This document shows positions 8,026 through 17,169 of a DNA stretch of 64,000 nucleotides, piece after piece. The stretch spans positions 310,001 through 374,000 of the forward strand of contig CALRIT020000001.1 in the NCBI GenBank assembly GCA_943361925.1, given 5' to 3'. The first letter of the stretch is position 1, and the number at the start of each line of letters is the position of its first letter. This DNA is from CAISCU01 sp943361925. GTDB taxonomy: Bacteria > Bacteroidota > Bacteroidia > UKL13-3. The position numbers and the translations under genes were made by a program. Under the pieces are notes generated by a model that saw only the letters and a program-made list of their open reading frames with translations, ran no database searches and was not told the DNA's origin.

Positions 8026-9195
8026 ATGAAAAAGCTAATTTATTTAATTGGATTCATTATTTGTTTATCCGCTTGCGAATCAAAAACAGAAATAGAAGAA
8101 ATTGAAGTACCTGCAATTAGAGCTTCTAAGTTATTTTATGCTGATTCAGTTTATTCTTATATGATAAAAAATGGCGACAACTACCAACATCTGTCACATT
8201 CATATCTAAACAAAGCCAAACAGGAAAAAGACCCGGAAAAGGCAATTTGGTTCTTCAAAAGAGCTATTAGTTTATATCCTCAGGTTGATTCTTACCGGGA
8301 ATTAGGTACTTTATGCCTTAAAAACAAAAAGTTTGAGGATGCTTTCTCTTGTTTTAACTTAATTGTTGAACAAGCATATATCAAAAGTAATGGTGATTTT
8401 AAAAGTATGCATATTTTCGGAAAGCCCAATTCTGAGGATTTTGAAAATTTCATAATCAGTTGTATTTATACGAATTCGTTTTATGAGGATTTAGAGGGAT
8501 TAATTTACAGAGCAATTGAGAATAGTGCTGACAGAGAGCAACTTAAATCTTTTATATATGAAGATTCAAGAATTAACCTGATTTCAAAACCTCAACTTAA
8601 AAAGCAATTAGACTTGGTTTTTATGGATGAAGATGAATTGGGAAAATATACTGAAAAACTTGAAAATTTTCACACCTTTATATCTGATTTTAAGACACTT
8701 GATGAGCCTTTTATAGTGAATTTCGAGGATATTCAGAAGTTTGCTTATACAAAATACCAAATAGATGAATATGAAGGAGTTGATTTAACCAATTTGGAAA
8801 GTAATTTTCTTCCTCAAAAGAAAAATAATCCAGATTCTTACTTGAAATACAATAAGATAGGTAAATTCCAATTACCTGATTCAAATATTATTGCAATTTA
8901 TAAAACCGATGATTCTGAATATGGTATTGAAAAGCAAAAGAGGAATATTGCTTTTTTTGCTGCAATTTATTCTCCATTAGGGCAACTTACTGATTATAAG
9001 AAAATTGCCTGGCAAGAAAGCCAAACTTCAGCCACTTTAAACTGTTCGAATAACGAATTTGAAATTTCTATTTTTAATCGAATTTGGGAGAAAAAAGAAG
9101 AAGTATTGTCGAGTGATAATGAATTGAAAAATATTGTTTTTAGCAAAAAAGAAGTCTTCAAAATAGAAAATGGGAAGTTTGTTTCGAAAATATAA
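8026..9195 (+). CDS. TPR-like lipoprotein, copy 2 of a tandem pair
   Basis: A 389-residue lipoprotein (signal MKKLIYLIGFIICLSACESK, lipid Cys17). Residues 65-110 form a TPR-like unit (WFFKRAISLYPQVDSYRELG, then KKFEDAFSCFNLI). The remaining chain has no recognised domain but matches the general plan of the upstream gene, which suggests an old duplication. It starts 25 bases after the stop of copy 1 and is probably the last gene of the operon containing the di-heme peroxidase. The 173 bases that follow hold no clear gene or terminator. Confidence 0.6.
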   Translation: MKKLIYLIGFIICLSACESKTEIEEIEVPAIRASKLFYADSVYSYMIKNGDNYQHLSHSYLNKAKQEKDPEKAIWFFKRAISLYPQVDSYRELGTLCLKNKKFEDAFSCFNLIVEQAYIKSNGDFKSMHIFGKPNSEDFENFIISCIYTNSFYEDLEGLIYRAIENSADREQLKSFIYEDSRINLISKPQLKKQLDLVFMDEDELGKYTEKLENFHTFISDFKTLDEPFIVNFEDIQKFAYTKYQIDEYEGVDLTNLESNFLPQKKNNPDSYLKYNKIGKFQLPDSNIIAIYKTDDSEYGIEKQKRNIAFFAAIYSPLGQLTDYKKIAWQESQTSATLNCSNNEFEISIFNRIWEKKEEVLSSDNELKNIVFSKKEVFKIENGKFVSKI

Positions 9196-9368
9196 TCAGT
9201 TGTTTTTTAGAGTAATAATGAACTAAAACTAAAAGGATAATTTAATTTTAGGTTGAATCAATTGCAACTAATTGAATAATAAGATTGACAATTAATCAAG
9301 TAGGTAAAGAAATTTAGTTTTTAACCTGAAAAATCACTTTTTATACAACTATTCAATTTCGGTTTATT

Positions 9369-10961
9369 ATGCTAAGATTTCTCCTTATTATAGGCTTTAT
9401 TGTTTCAAGTTTAAATCTATTTGCTCAGCAAAATTTAATTATAACTCTAAAGGATTCAAAAACCAAAAAATCAATTGAATTTGCTTCAATTACATATCAA
9501 AAGCAGTATTATTTAACTGATATATATGGCCAAGCGAAGTTGAAATTTGCAAATAATTCAACTAATGATACAATTTATATTACTACAATAGGCTATAAAT
9601 CAATAAAATATCCTCTAAACAATTTTACTTCAAATTTAGAAGTGTTAATGGAGGAAATGAATTTTAACTTTAATGATGTAATTGTTTCCGGTTACAAAAA
9701 AGAAGTTCTTTTTAATTTTGTTAGAGATGGAATTTTGAAGTCGAAAAAAGCAATGAAACCCTTTTCGGCGCAAATTGTAAGCTTAACTTATGGAGAATCA
9801 AATCTTTATCCAATCGAATTTATTAACGGGATATACAATGTCAAAAACACAAAAGCCGGATTAAATACAACAGAATTGCATGCAGGTAATTTGACGATGA
9901 AAAATGAAAACTTATTTCAGAATTACATGTCAATTGGCAACACAAAACTGCTTTTATCATCAAATTTACTTGGGATACCTAATATTTACTTTTATAACCC
10001 TTTTGTAAAATCATTTAAAAGTCAGGCTGATTTATTGGACTTAGACTTTCAAAATCTTGGAGATAACAGACTTAATATCAAATTGAAGCACCCAAATGTA
10101 AGTGGAGAAATAAACTATAATTTGGTATCAGGTCTAATAGAATCATGCAATTTAAAGTGGAAATATTATAAAAATCTACCCATTGTACCTTTATCAAAAC
10201 CTGTAAATTTATCTGATAGCATGACAATTGAAAGCAATCAATATTTTGTTGATGGTAAGATATTTGCTCATCATTTAAAGTTAAATTATACCTACGATTC
10301 TGAAAAAATTGAAACTCATACATATCTTACTTTTCGATCTGATACTTTAAATGAACTAACTCTCAATAGTTTAGAATTTAATAATGATTACTTGGATATA
10401 CTTTCGAAACCAGACAATATCTATGAAAATCTCAATGTCAATGGGTCACTCGGGGAAATTTTATCAGATCAATTAGATAAAAATATTGAATTAGAATCTC
10501 TCATAGAAGGAAAAAGCATCAATAAAGCTGAAATTGTGAAAATAACTGGAATTGCCTATTTAAATTCAAATTGGAGTCTAAACTGGAACTTGATTCCTGA
10601 TTGTAAAACAAACAATTACGACACAAAAATTGCGATAAATTTGTTTGCTCAAAAAACACAAAATCATTATAAAACAGGAACTTATATTGATTATTTTAGT
10701 ACAAACTATTGTTATGAAAGAAATGAATCTGGAAGCACTTACATAACTTTAGCCATGTTAGTTGGTGAAAAATACCGAATTGAACTTGATAGCCTGTTAA
10801 ATAATCCCGTTTCAAATAAAAATCCTCAATTGATTTATAATAGTGTAATTAAAAAAATGAACTCGGAATTGTGGAGGTTAAAATTTGAAACCAATGGTGG
10901 TTCTAATTTTGAATCTGTTGAAAGTTGGAAAAAAGCATTAATAAAGTACAGTCCGTTTTAA
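9369..10961 (+). CDS. secreted protein with carboxypeptidase-like regulatory domain
   Basis: A 530-residue protein with a signal peptide (LRFLLIIGFIVSSLNLFAQ). Residues 22-95 form the short beta-sandwich seen at the N-terminus of many Bacteroidota surface proteins (ITLKDSKTKKSIEFASITYQ ... TIGYKSIKYPL). The rest is strand-rich and Asn-rich with no enzyme motif and no obvious C-terminal barrel. Such proteins are often outer-membrane associated. Its stop overlaps the stop of the reverse-strand DUF2306 gene by four bases, a compact tail-to-tail arrangement. No specific function is proposed. Confidence 0.6.
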   Translation: MLRFLLIIGFIVSSLNLFAQQNLIITLKDSKTKKSIEFASITYQKQYYLTDIYGQAKLKFANNSTNDTIYITTIGYKSIKYPLNNFTSNLEVLMEEMNFNFNDVIVSGYKKEVLFNFVRDGILKSKKAMKPFSAQIVSLTYGESNLYPIEFINGIYNVKNTKAGLNTTELHAGNLTMKNENLFQNYMSIGNTKLLLSSNLLGIPNIYFYNPFVKSFKSQADLLDLDFQNLGDNRLNIKLKHPNVSGEINYNLVSGLIESCNLKWKYYKNLPIVPLSKPVNLSDSMTIESNQYFVDGKIFAHHLKLNYTYDSEKIETHTYLTFRSDTLNELTLNSLEFNNDYLDILSKPDNIYENLNVNGSLGEILSDQLDKNIELESLIEGKSINKAEIVKITGIAYLNSNWSLNWNLIPDCKTNNYDTKIAINLFAQKTQNHYKTGTYIDYFSTNYCYERNESGSTYITLAMLVGEKYRIELDSLLNNPVSNKNPQLIYNSVIKKMNSELWRLKFETNGGSNFESVESWKKALIKYSPF

Positions 10962-11590
10962 AACTTAATATACTGTTTTTTAGCATAATAATGGGCCAAA
11001 ATTAAATTAGGAATCCAACTTAACCAAGCCACCAAAGCATACATAGTTGATGAAGGTAGGTGAAAGAAAAACGGTAAAACCAGTACATAAAATCGTAAGC
11101 TTAATGCCGACAAACAAAGTCCGAAACTTAAACTCATCCAATAAACATGTTTTTGGAAGTTAAGCTGTTTGATACTTTTAAATGCTAAATAAGTGCTTAG
11201 AATCCATAAAAAGGCGCTTAAAACGAAAGAAATTTTGCCATAAAGACCTCCATTTCCATAAAAACCCATAATCAATCCTCCAGGACCAGAAACCATTAAA
11301 ACCAATCCTACATATAGTTTTCCAAGAATGCGATGTATTTCGGGATATTTGATTCGAATTGGGTTTAAAAACTGCAAAAAACCGATAATAAGTACAAAAA
11401 TTGAGCTCCAAACGTGAATTTTGAATCCAATTTGCCAAATTAATTTATGTTGAACCGAGATTTTACTTAAAAGAAAGCGGGTTTCAGGATATTTATAAAA
11501 GTAGGGGATACTTATAAAAATCATTAAAACTATTCCGGAAATAATTAAAACAAGCAGTAAAAAGTTAATTATGGACTTTTGCGAAATCAT
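10958..11590 (-). CDS. DUF2306 family membrane protein
   Basis: A 210-residue integral membrane protein with about six hydrophobic helices. Family marks are the conserved His/Asn/Pro/Arg pattern HVWSSIFVLIIGFLQF, PEIHRILGKLYVG and NFQKHVYWMSLSFGLCLSA, in which buried His residues recur as in DUF2306 proteins; the His pattern invites comparison with heme-binding membrane helices, but this is inference. It is a single gene, convergent with the preceding one and divergent from the histidine kinase. Function unknown. Confidence 0.72.
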   Translation of the reverse strand: MISQKSIINFLLLVLIISGIVLMIFISIPYFYKYPETRFLLSKISVQHKLIWQIGFKIHVWSSIFVLIIGFLQFLNPIRIKYPEIHRILGKLYVGLVLMVSGPGGLIMGFYGNGGLYGKISFVLSAFLWILSTYLAFKSIKQLNFQKHVYWMSLSFGLCLSALSLRFYVLVLPFFFHLPSSTMYALVAWLSWIPNLILAHYYAKKQYIKF

Positions 11591-11810
11591 TTGATAAAAT
11601 TACCTAATTATTAGCATTTTAAAATAGATGTTTTTGATTTTTAAGATTAAGTTTGATTGGTTTTAATGTTTTGGTTATCAATAAAACATCAAAAAATATC
11701 AATTATCCCAAATCTATTCATTTTAAAGCATTTAAATCTTTAAAATTATGATGAAAATCTTTGATTTAAAGCCAATTTATTAAGAACTTGCAGAACCTTT
11801 ACTAAAATAC

Positions 11811-13115
11811 ATGAGACCAACTAACTTAATGAAAGATTGGATATTCAACCATCGAACTGATTTAGATATTAATGCCAAACTTTTTATTATCAGTAATTTT
11901 ATAGTTTCTTTTACTTGTCTTATAGGATTTTTAGGGAATTACTTTCTTGGTTTTGCATTAGAACTTGTTCTGTTAACATTCATCATGTTTGTAATAAGTG
12001 GAATGATGTTCTTTTATGTTAGAGGTTTGGGGTATGCCTCTAAAAAAATGGGATTATTATTGACTTTATTAAATATAATCTTCATGATGATTTTTTGGCC
12101 AAGGAATGGAGGATTTTCAGGACCAATTCTTTTGTATTATTCAATATTACCTAACTGCCTGGCTATATTTTTAAATAGAAAAGAGTCCTATATTAGCTTA
12201 GTTCTTGGTTACTTTATTACTATAATTTTTTTGGTAATCTATTTCTTAAATGATTCTTGGATAGTTCCTTATGAAAGCAAATTGGTCCAATTAATTGATT
12301 ATAGCATTTCGCTTTTTATGGTTACCTGGAGTGTTTTAGAAATATCGTTGTTTTATAAAGAACAACAAAAAAAATTATTAAGTCATTTAGAGGAGAAAAA
12401 CCGACTTATTGAACTACAATACAGCGGTTTACAAGATTTAGATAATTACAAAAATGCTGTTTTTGCCACCTTATCGCATGATATTAAAACTCCAATTAAA
12501 AATGCTAAAACCATTTTTGATTTATTATTAGATGATGATTTAGATAAGGAAGAAAAGAAGAAAATTATAGAATTGGCAAGCATTCAAATGGCTGAAACTG
12601 GCAGCTTGGTTGAAAATATCTTGTATTGGGCCAAATCACAAATGAATGGCTTAAAAATTAACAAAACAGAATTTAAGCTTAATGAAGTAACAGAAAATGT
12701 ACTGAATAACAATCAAATACAATTAAGTTACAAGAAAATTGAACTTCAGAAAAACATCCCAGAAGGCATCATAGCATATGGTGATAGAGAATTCTTTGAG
12801 ATCATTCTTGGAAACTTAATTAAAAATGCCATTAAGTATTCTAATACAGGCGGCAAGATTACCATATTAACTCGCACAAATGCCGATAGAATGATTGATA
12901 TTCAAGTAATTGATGAAGGTGTTGGAATTCCAACTGAGAGGTTAAATGATATATTTTCAGCGGGTTCAAGTACCAGGGGAACTTTAAATGAAAAAGGAAC
13001 AGGCCTAGGATTGAAGATTTCTAAACTTTACACAGAGCTTAACGGTGGTGAAATTTATATTTTCAGCAAAGCCGGATTGGGCAGCAAAATCGGATTTACA
13101 ATTCCTGAGTTTTAA
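11811..13115 (+). CDS. membrane-bound sensor histidine kinase (orphan)
   Basis: A 434-residue kinase. Residues 22-180 hold about six membrane helices with short loops and no periplasmic sensor domain. A short coiled linker (184-212) leads to the dimerisation helix with the phospho-acceptor His223 in ATLSHDIKTPIK. The ATP-binding domain shows the N box GNLIKNAIKY (334-343), G1 box DEGVG (368-372) and G2 box GTGLGL (396-401). All catalytic elements look intact. No response regulator gene is adjacent, so the partner must be elsewhere. The membrane module suggests sensing within or at the membrane. An alternative start, MKDW at 11829, would shorten it by six residues. Confidence 0.9.
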   Translation: MRPTNLMKDWIFNHRTDLDINAKLFIISNFIVSFTCLIGFLGNYFLGFALELVLLTFIMFVISGMMFFYVRGLGYASKKMGLLLTLLNIIFMMIFWPRNGGFSGPILLYYSILPNCLAIFLNRKESYISLVLGYFITIIFLVIYFLNDSWIVPYESKLVQLIDYSISLFMVTWSVLEISLFYKEQQKKLLSHLEEKNRLIELQYSGLQDLDNYKNAVFATLSHDIKTPIKNAKTIFDLLLDDDLDKEEKKKIIELASIQMAETGSLVENILYWAKSQMNGLKINKTEFKLNEVTENVLNNNQIQLSYKKIELQKNIPEGIIAYGDREFFEIILGNLIKNAIKYSNTGGKITILTRTNADRMIDIQVIDEGVGIPTERLNDIFSAGSSTRGTLNEKGTGLGLKISKLYTELNGGEIYIFSKAGLGSKIGFTIPEF

Positions 13116-13404
13116 ATGTTAGTAGGCAATTAGGAATTGCTTTCTAAACACAAAAATCATATTGACTAAAGTTCATTTTGTTCGTATGAAATCCAAGAAG
13201 CTTTAGTACATATCAGCACATAAAAATGGTGTAATTAGGATGATTGAGTCTATTAAAATAATCGGATTAATTATCCTATAATTAATATTATGTTAAATAG
13301 CAATGTTCACATAATAAAGAACATATATCCTTTCTAAGTGCTTTTATGAATAATATCCTCCAGAATCTAACAAGTTTTATTCCCCTACTTTTCATTCGAT
13401 TTCT

Positions 13405-14295
13405 TTATAAATAAAGTGGTCCAAGTTTCTGAATTTTTTTTGAAGCCAATTCAATTCCTGCCCTTATACAAGTTTCATTGTTCTTTCCATCTAATCTCGC
13501 ATTCAGGAATCCTGCCCAAAATGCATCACCGGCTCCTGTGGTATCTTTTACCTCATTAACTGGATTAGCATCAATTTTTACCCATTCCTTATTTTCATTG
13601 GTAAACCAAACGCCATCAGCTCCACATGTTAAACAAGAAATCTTTGTATTGTACTGATCTAAAAACTCTTTAGCCATGCTCTCATCAGCCAATTCACTTC
13701 CTATAAATCGCTTAAAATCATCAAGACTAAGCTTTAATAATGGATTCATGCTGCATAAATCCTCAAAAACCTTGATTCCTGTGTCAGACTGCCAAATTTG
13801 TGGCGCAAAATTCCAATCACACGAGATTTCCTTTCCCAAAACAAATGCCGACTTGAAAGCCATAAGAATATTCTCCCTTGCAGGATCTTTACTTAAAGCA
13901 AATGCACTGGTATGCAGAATTTTAGAATCCTTAATTAAGCTGGTATTTACTGCCGGAATTTGAGAATCGGCCATTCTATAAGCTATAAAATCCGGTGAAT
14001 TTTTGCTTTTTCCTACCAAAACCAATGAACTTGGGAAATCTGGATTTCTAGAAATATTATTTGGTTCCAAGCCAACTTTTGCTAAATTTTTTACAAGAAA
14101 GTCCCCTATCGAATCTGTTCCCACACAAGCACTTAGCTCTACATTTCTTCCTAACCACTTTAAATTTGCACACAAATTAGCAGGACTACCTCCCTGGAAA
14201 ATTTCAAAAGATTTAGATTCAGCTAAATTACCTACATATTCACTACTGATTAAATCGGCCAGTAGCTCTCCAATTGCTAATACATCAATTTTCAT
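13405..14295 (-). CDS. PfkB-family carbohydrate kinase (probable fructokinase)
   Basis: A 296-residue sugar kinase. The N-terminal FQGGSPANLCANLKWLG carries the substrate-binding GG motif, and the C-terminal DTTGAGDAFWAGFL (catalytic Asp257 in GAGD) is the family signature. The enzyme is cytoplasmic and transfers phosphate from ATP to a sugar. It overlaps the upstream glycosidase gene by 11 bases, so the two are translated from one message. The context (disaccharide-type symporter, GH100-like glycosidase) makes fructose the likely substrate, by inference. It is the last gene of the sugar operon. Confidence 0.85.
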   Translation of the reverse strand: MKIDVLAIGELLADLISSEYVGNLAESKSFEIFQGGSPANLCANLKWLGRNVELSACVGTDSIGDFLVKNLAKVGLEPNNISRNPDFPSSLVLVGKSKNSPDFIAYRMADSQIPAVNTSLIKDSKILHTSAFALSKDPARENILMAFKSAFVLGKEISCDWNFAPQIWQSDTGIKVFEDLCSMNPLLKLSLDDFKRFIGSELADESMAKEFLDQYNTKISCLTCGADGVWFTNENKEWVKIDANPVNEVKDTTGAGDAFWAGFLNARLDGKNNETCIRAGIELASKKIQKLGPLYL

Positions 14296-15457
14296 ACAAT
14301 CCTTTCTCTGCTAAAATGTAACCGGCAGCACTCCAACTACAGAATTTAATTCCGTTTGCCTCACCTGTTTTTGAGTTTAAACACTCATTAAATTCCCAAC
14401 TAACTTCTTTGTTTACAGCTATATAACATGCCTTTTCTAGGATAATTTTTAATCTTTCTGAAAGCTCAGGTGCATTTGTTTTCAAAGCTGCAGCCATAAA
14501 ACCATTCCATACGGGCCAAATTCCACCATTATGAAACTCATTAGCCTGATTTCTAAATCTATAAGCAAAATTATTCTTCAAAACTTCCATCTTTAGGTCA
14601 TTATCCTGAATACTTGGATAAAATGATGGAAATAACTGTTCCTTGGTATTAAACCAATTACCTAAATAAGCGATTGTTTGTTCCTGTATTTCAGCAGTTC
14701 CCAATTTTAAAATCAATGCTAAAGCATTGGCCTGTAAGTCAAATTGAGGGTAAATTTCACCCGGATTAAATCCCATCAACCAAAATGATTCAGGGTAATT
14801 GGCTTTTTCTCTTAGCAATAATGGCAAATAAGCATTAGAGTTTAAATTATCCTTCCAGAAATTATTCTCAACTACCTCCCTAATTTTTAATGCTTTATCT
14901 TTCCAAATCTCAACCTCAAATTGAGCTGCAGCTAATTCTAAAGCATAAATTCTTAACAACTGATCGAAAAGAATATAACCGTGTTGAAAATATTCATCAG
15001 CCCAATCGCCACTTAAGGGAACATAAATTAAGTGTTTGCCATTAAACTCCCATGCATCTAACACCTCAAATGCTTTTTTAACCTGAGGAAATAGTCGCTG
15101 TTTTATTTCATCTCCATGACTTTTCATAAGATATGAACACAAACCGATTACTGCCCAAGAAGGATTATCTGCTCTTCCAACTGCGCCACCATAACTTACC
15201 TGACCTGATTGAGTAATTACATTTGAAGGAAAATAACCTACAGGATGCTGAAATTTAAATATGGTTTCCAAAGTACTTTTAAATGTGAGAATCAAATCGT
15301 TATCTCCACTAGCAAGTGCGGCTAATCCGCAAACTACTCCATCTCTTGTCCAGATTCTGGAATAATTATCCTGGCCATTGGCACTTGCCAAAAAACCCTC
15401 TTTAACTGAGGCATCTTTTAGCACCTGAATTGCTCGATTGTAGGCTTCTGATTGCAT
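14285..15457 (-). CDS. GH100-like glycosidase (neutral invertase type), cytoplasmic
   Basis: A 390-residue protein with the look of an (alpha/alpha)6 barrel glycosidase and no signal peptide. Visible motifs are WTRDG at 36-40, SGDWADE at 149-155 (a candidate acid Asp) and NEFHNGGIWP near 306-315. The HNGGxWP box is a mark of alkaline/neutral invertases (GH100), where a nearby Glu is catalytic; Glu307 sits in that position here. The frame begins one base after the stop of the symporter gene and overlaps the kinase gene, so import, hydrolysis and phosphorylation are coupled. Hydrolysis of sucrose to glucose and fructose is the best guess; another six-hairpin glycosidase, for instance trehalase- or debranching-like, cannot be excluded. 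Confidence 0.65.
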   Translation of the reverse strand: MQSEAYNRAIQVLKDASVKEGFLASANGQDNYSRIWTRDGVVCGLAALASGDNDLILTFKSTLETIFKFQHPVGYFPSNVITQSGQVSYGGAVGRADNPSWAVIGLCSYLMKSHGDEIKQRLFPQVKKAFEVLDAWEFNGKHLIYVPLSGDWADEYFQHGYILFDQLLRIYALELAAAQFEVEIWKDKALKIREVVENNFWKDNLNSNAYLPLLLREKANYPESFWLMGFNPGEIYPQFDLQANALALILKLGTAEIQEQTIAYLGNWFNTKEQLFPSFYPSIQDNDLKMEVLKNNFAYRFRNQANEFHNGGIWPVWNGFMAAALKTNAPELSERLKIILEKACYIAVNKEVSWEFNECLNSKTGEANGIKFCSWSAAGYILAEKGLYEN

Positions 15458-15458
15458 T

Positions 15459-17045
15459 TTATCTAAATATATAAACCACTATAAATGTGATAACCAGCAA
15501 TAAAACACTCAAAACTCTATAATTATTGTACCATTTTAAACCCTTCATTTCAATGGTTTCCTCTCTGTACATTTGAGGATTCCAAACCAAACTTTTTAAT
15601 TCTTCTTTCGATTTAGCAGGTCCACTTAATGAAACCAAAAATGTAACACTTAGGCATGTAAAGAAGATTAATGGAGCTTTTAACAAAAATGGAATTCCTG
15701 CAGCCCATTCATTTCCTAAAACCTGAAGCACAACAAATCCAATTCCAATTATAAATCCGGTAATTAGTCCGGCAAATGCTCCGTTCGATGTAGTTCTGGT
15801 TGAAAATAGTCCTGCAAGAAAAACTGCAACTACCGGTGGTGAAATTAAAGCCAAAACTCCTTGCATATAATCCATAAACGATTCTGCTTTAGATATTTGA
15901 GGCGCCCATAAAACAGCAATCACCATAAAAAATAAGGTTGAAATCTGTCCGCTTAAAACCAACTTTTTAGAACTTATGGTTGGATTAAACTTCTGAATAA
16001 TATCCATACTTACCAATGTTGAAGCTGAATTTAAAGTTGCACTAACTGCTGAGGCCATTGCTGCTAAAAAGCCTGCAATAGTTAATCCTATTAGACCACT
16101 AGGAAGAAATTTAAACAACAAAGTTGGATAAGCTTCGCTACTATCTTTCAGATTTGGAAGTAGTTGAATGGCAATAATACCTGGGAAAACCAAAAGGAAT
16201 AAAACTGGAATTTTTAATAATCCTGCAAACAATGCTCCTTTTCTACCTTCATCTATGTTCTTGGCACTCAATGCTCTTTGAACAATAAACTGATTATTAC
16301 ACCAAAAATAGAATCCCAATAAAGGAACCCCTAAAACTAAACCAAGCCAAGGCATACTCTTGTTTGAATTGGGCAATACCAAATGCATCATATGGTCGCC
16401 TTTTACATTGGCAAGCGCTTTGATTTCTTCCCATGATCCAGCATTCTGGAATACTAAAACTGCCAATACACAAGCAGAAAACAATAAAATCAAGGTATTT
16501 ACAACCTCCGTTTTCATGACACTGGATAGTCCGCCCAAAACAGTATAAGAAGCTGCAAATAAGGCCAATGCACCAATTACTAAATACGGATTTAAATCTC
16601 CTGCAATAAAAGAAATGGTTTTATATCCTGCGTATAAAGTACCCGCAGTATCAATAAATATGTTTCCAATGAGGGTGATTACCGAAAAATAAAATCTACT
16701 GCGGTAATCAAAACGTTTTTCAAAAAACTCAGGCATTGTATATATGCCGGTTTTGATATAAAAAGGTAAAATGAAAATACTAAAAATAACCAACACCACT
16801 GAGGCCATCCACTCGTAATTAAAAACAGAAATACCTCCATTATAAGCTCCTCCGGTTATAGCAACCAAAGAATTGCTGGAAATATTAGCCGCAAACATCG
16901 ACAATCCAATAACGGGCCAGGTCATTGATTTTCCGCCAAGAAAATATTCTTCAGAACTCGATTTTTTACCGGATTTGATTCCGTAAATAATTATTCCTGT
17001 TACATAAACAAAAATAATAATGAGGTCGATTTGTGTAATATTCAT
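15459..17045 (-). CDS. sodium:solute symporter (SSS family), sugar type
   Basis: A 528-residue transporter with about 13-14 membrane helices. The start (VTGIIIYGIKSGKKSSSEEYFLGGKSM) and the following SLFAANISSNSLV-type helix are typical of sodium/glucose-like symporters (SLC5/SSS). It would carry its substrate across the inner membrane with Na+. It lies between the TonB receptor (outer membrane) and a cytoplasmic glycosidase, so the likely cargo is an intact small oligosaccharide. A strong hairpin separates it from the receptor gene. Confidence 0.88.
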   Translation of the reverse strand: MNITQIDLIIIFVYVTGIIIYGIKSGKKSSSEEYFLGGKSMTWPVIGLSMFAANISSNSLVAITGGAYNGGISVFNYEWMASVVLVIFSIFILPFYIKTGIYTMPEFFEKRFDYRSRFYFSVITLIGNIFIDTAGTLYAGYKTISFIAGDLNPYLVIGALALFAASYTVLGGLSSVMKTEVVNTLILLFSACVLAVLVFQNAGSWEEIKALANVKGDHMMHLVLPNSNKSMPWLGLVLGVPLLGFYFWCNNQFIVQRALSAKNIDEGRKGALFAGLLKIPVLFLLVFPGIIAIQLLPNLKDSSEAYPTLLFKFLPSGLIGLTIAGFLAAMASAVSATLNSASTLVSMDIIQKFNPTISSKKLVLSGQISTLFFMVIAVLWAPQISKAESFMDYMQGVLALISPPVVAVFLAGLFSTRTTSNGAFAGLITGFIIGIGFVVLQVLGNEWAAGIPFLLKAPLIFFTCLSVTFLVSLSGPAKSKEELKSLVWNPQMYREETIEMKGLKWYNNYRVLSVLLLVITFIVVYIFR

Positions 17046-17090
17046 ATTTGATTTACTAAACTAAATGTTTTTTAGATTTAAAATGAAAAC

Positions 17091-17112
17091 CGGGGCCGAA
17101 AACTCGGCCCCG
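17091..17112 (-). terminator. hairpin between TonB receptor and symporter genes
   Basis: A perfect 9-bp stem CGGGGCCGA/TCGGCCCCG around a 4-base loop; on the reverse strand it is followed by GTTTTCATTTT. It may be a partial terminator or RNA-stabilising hairpin that gives more receptor than transporter message. Neither role has been shown. Confidence 0.65.
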
Positions 17113-17169
17113 TATCTTCCCACCAACAAAAACAGTTTTACTGTCTTGCAATTAAACAGTTCTTTTAAA

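Noticed and set aside
6759..8026. A single lipoprotein gene split by a frameshift
   Set aside because: Each of the two genes has its own lipoprotein signal and TPR-like part, so they are a duplicated pair rather than halves.
11591..11810. AT-rich inverted repeat ATGTTTT/AAAACAT as a terminator
   Set aside because: The stem is short and AT-only, and it lies upstream of both flanking genes rather than after a stop.
13116..13404. A possible small gene or RNA between the histidine kinase and the sugar kinase
   Set aside because: No frame with a plausible start, no stable hairpin and no family match was seen in these 289 bases.
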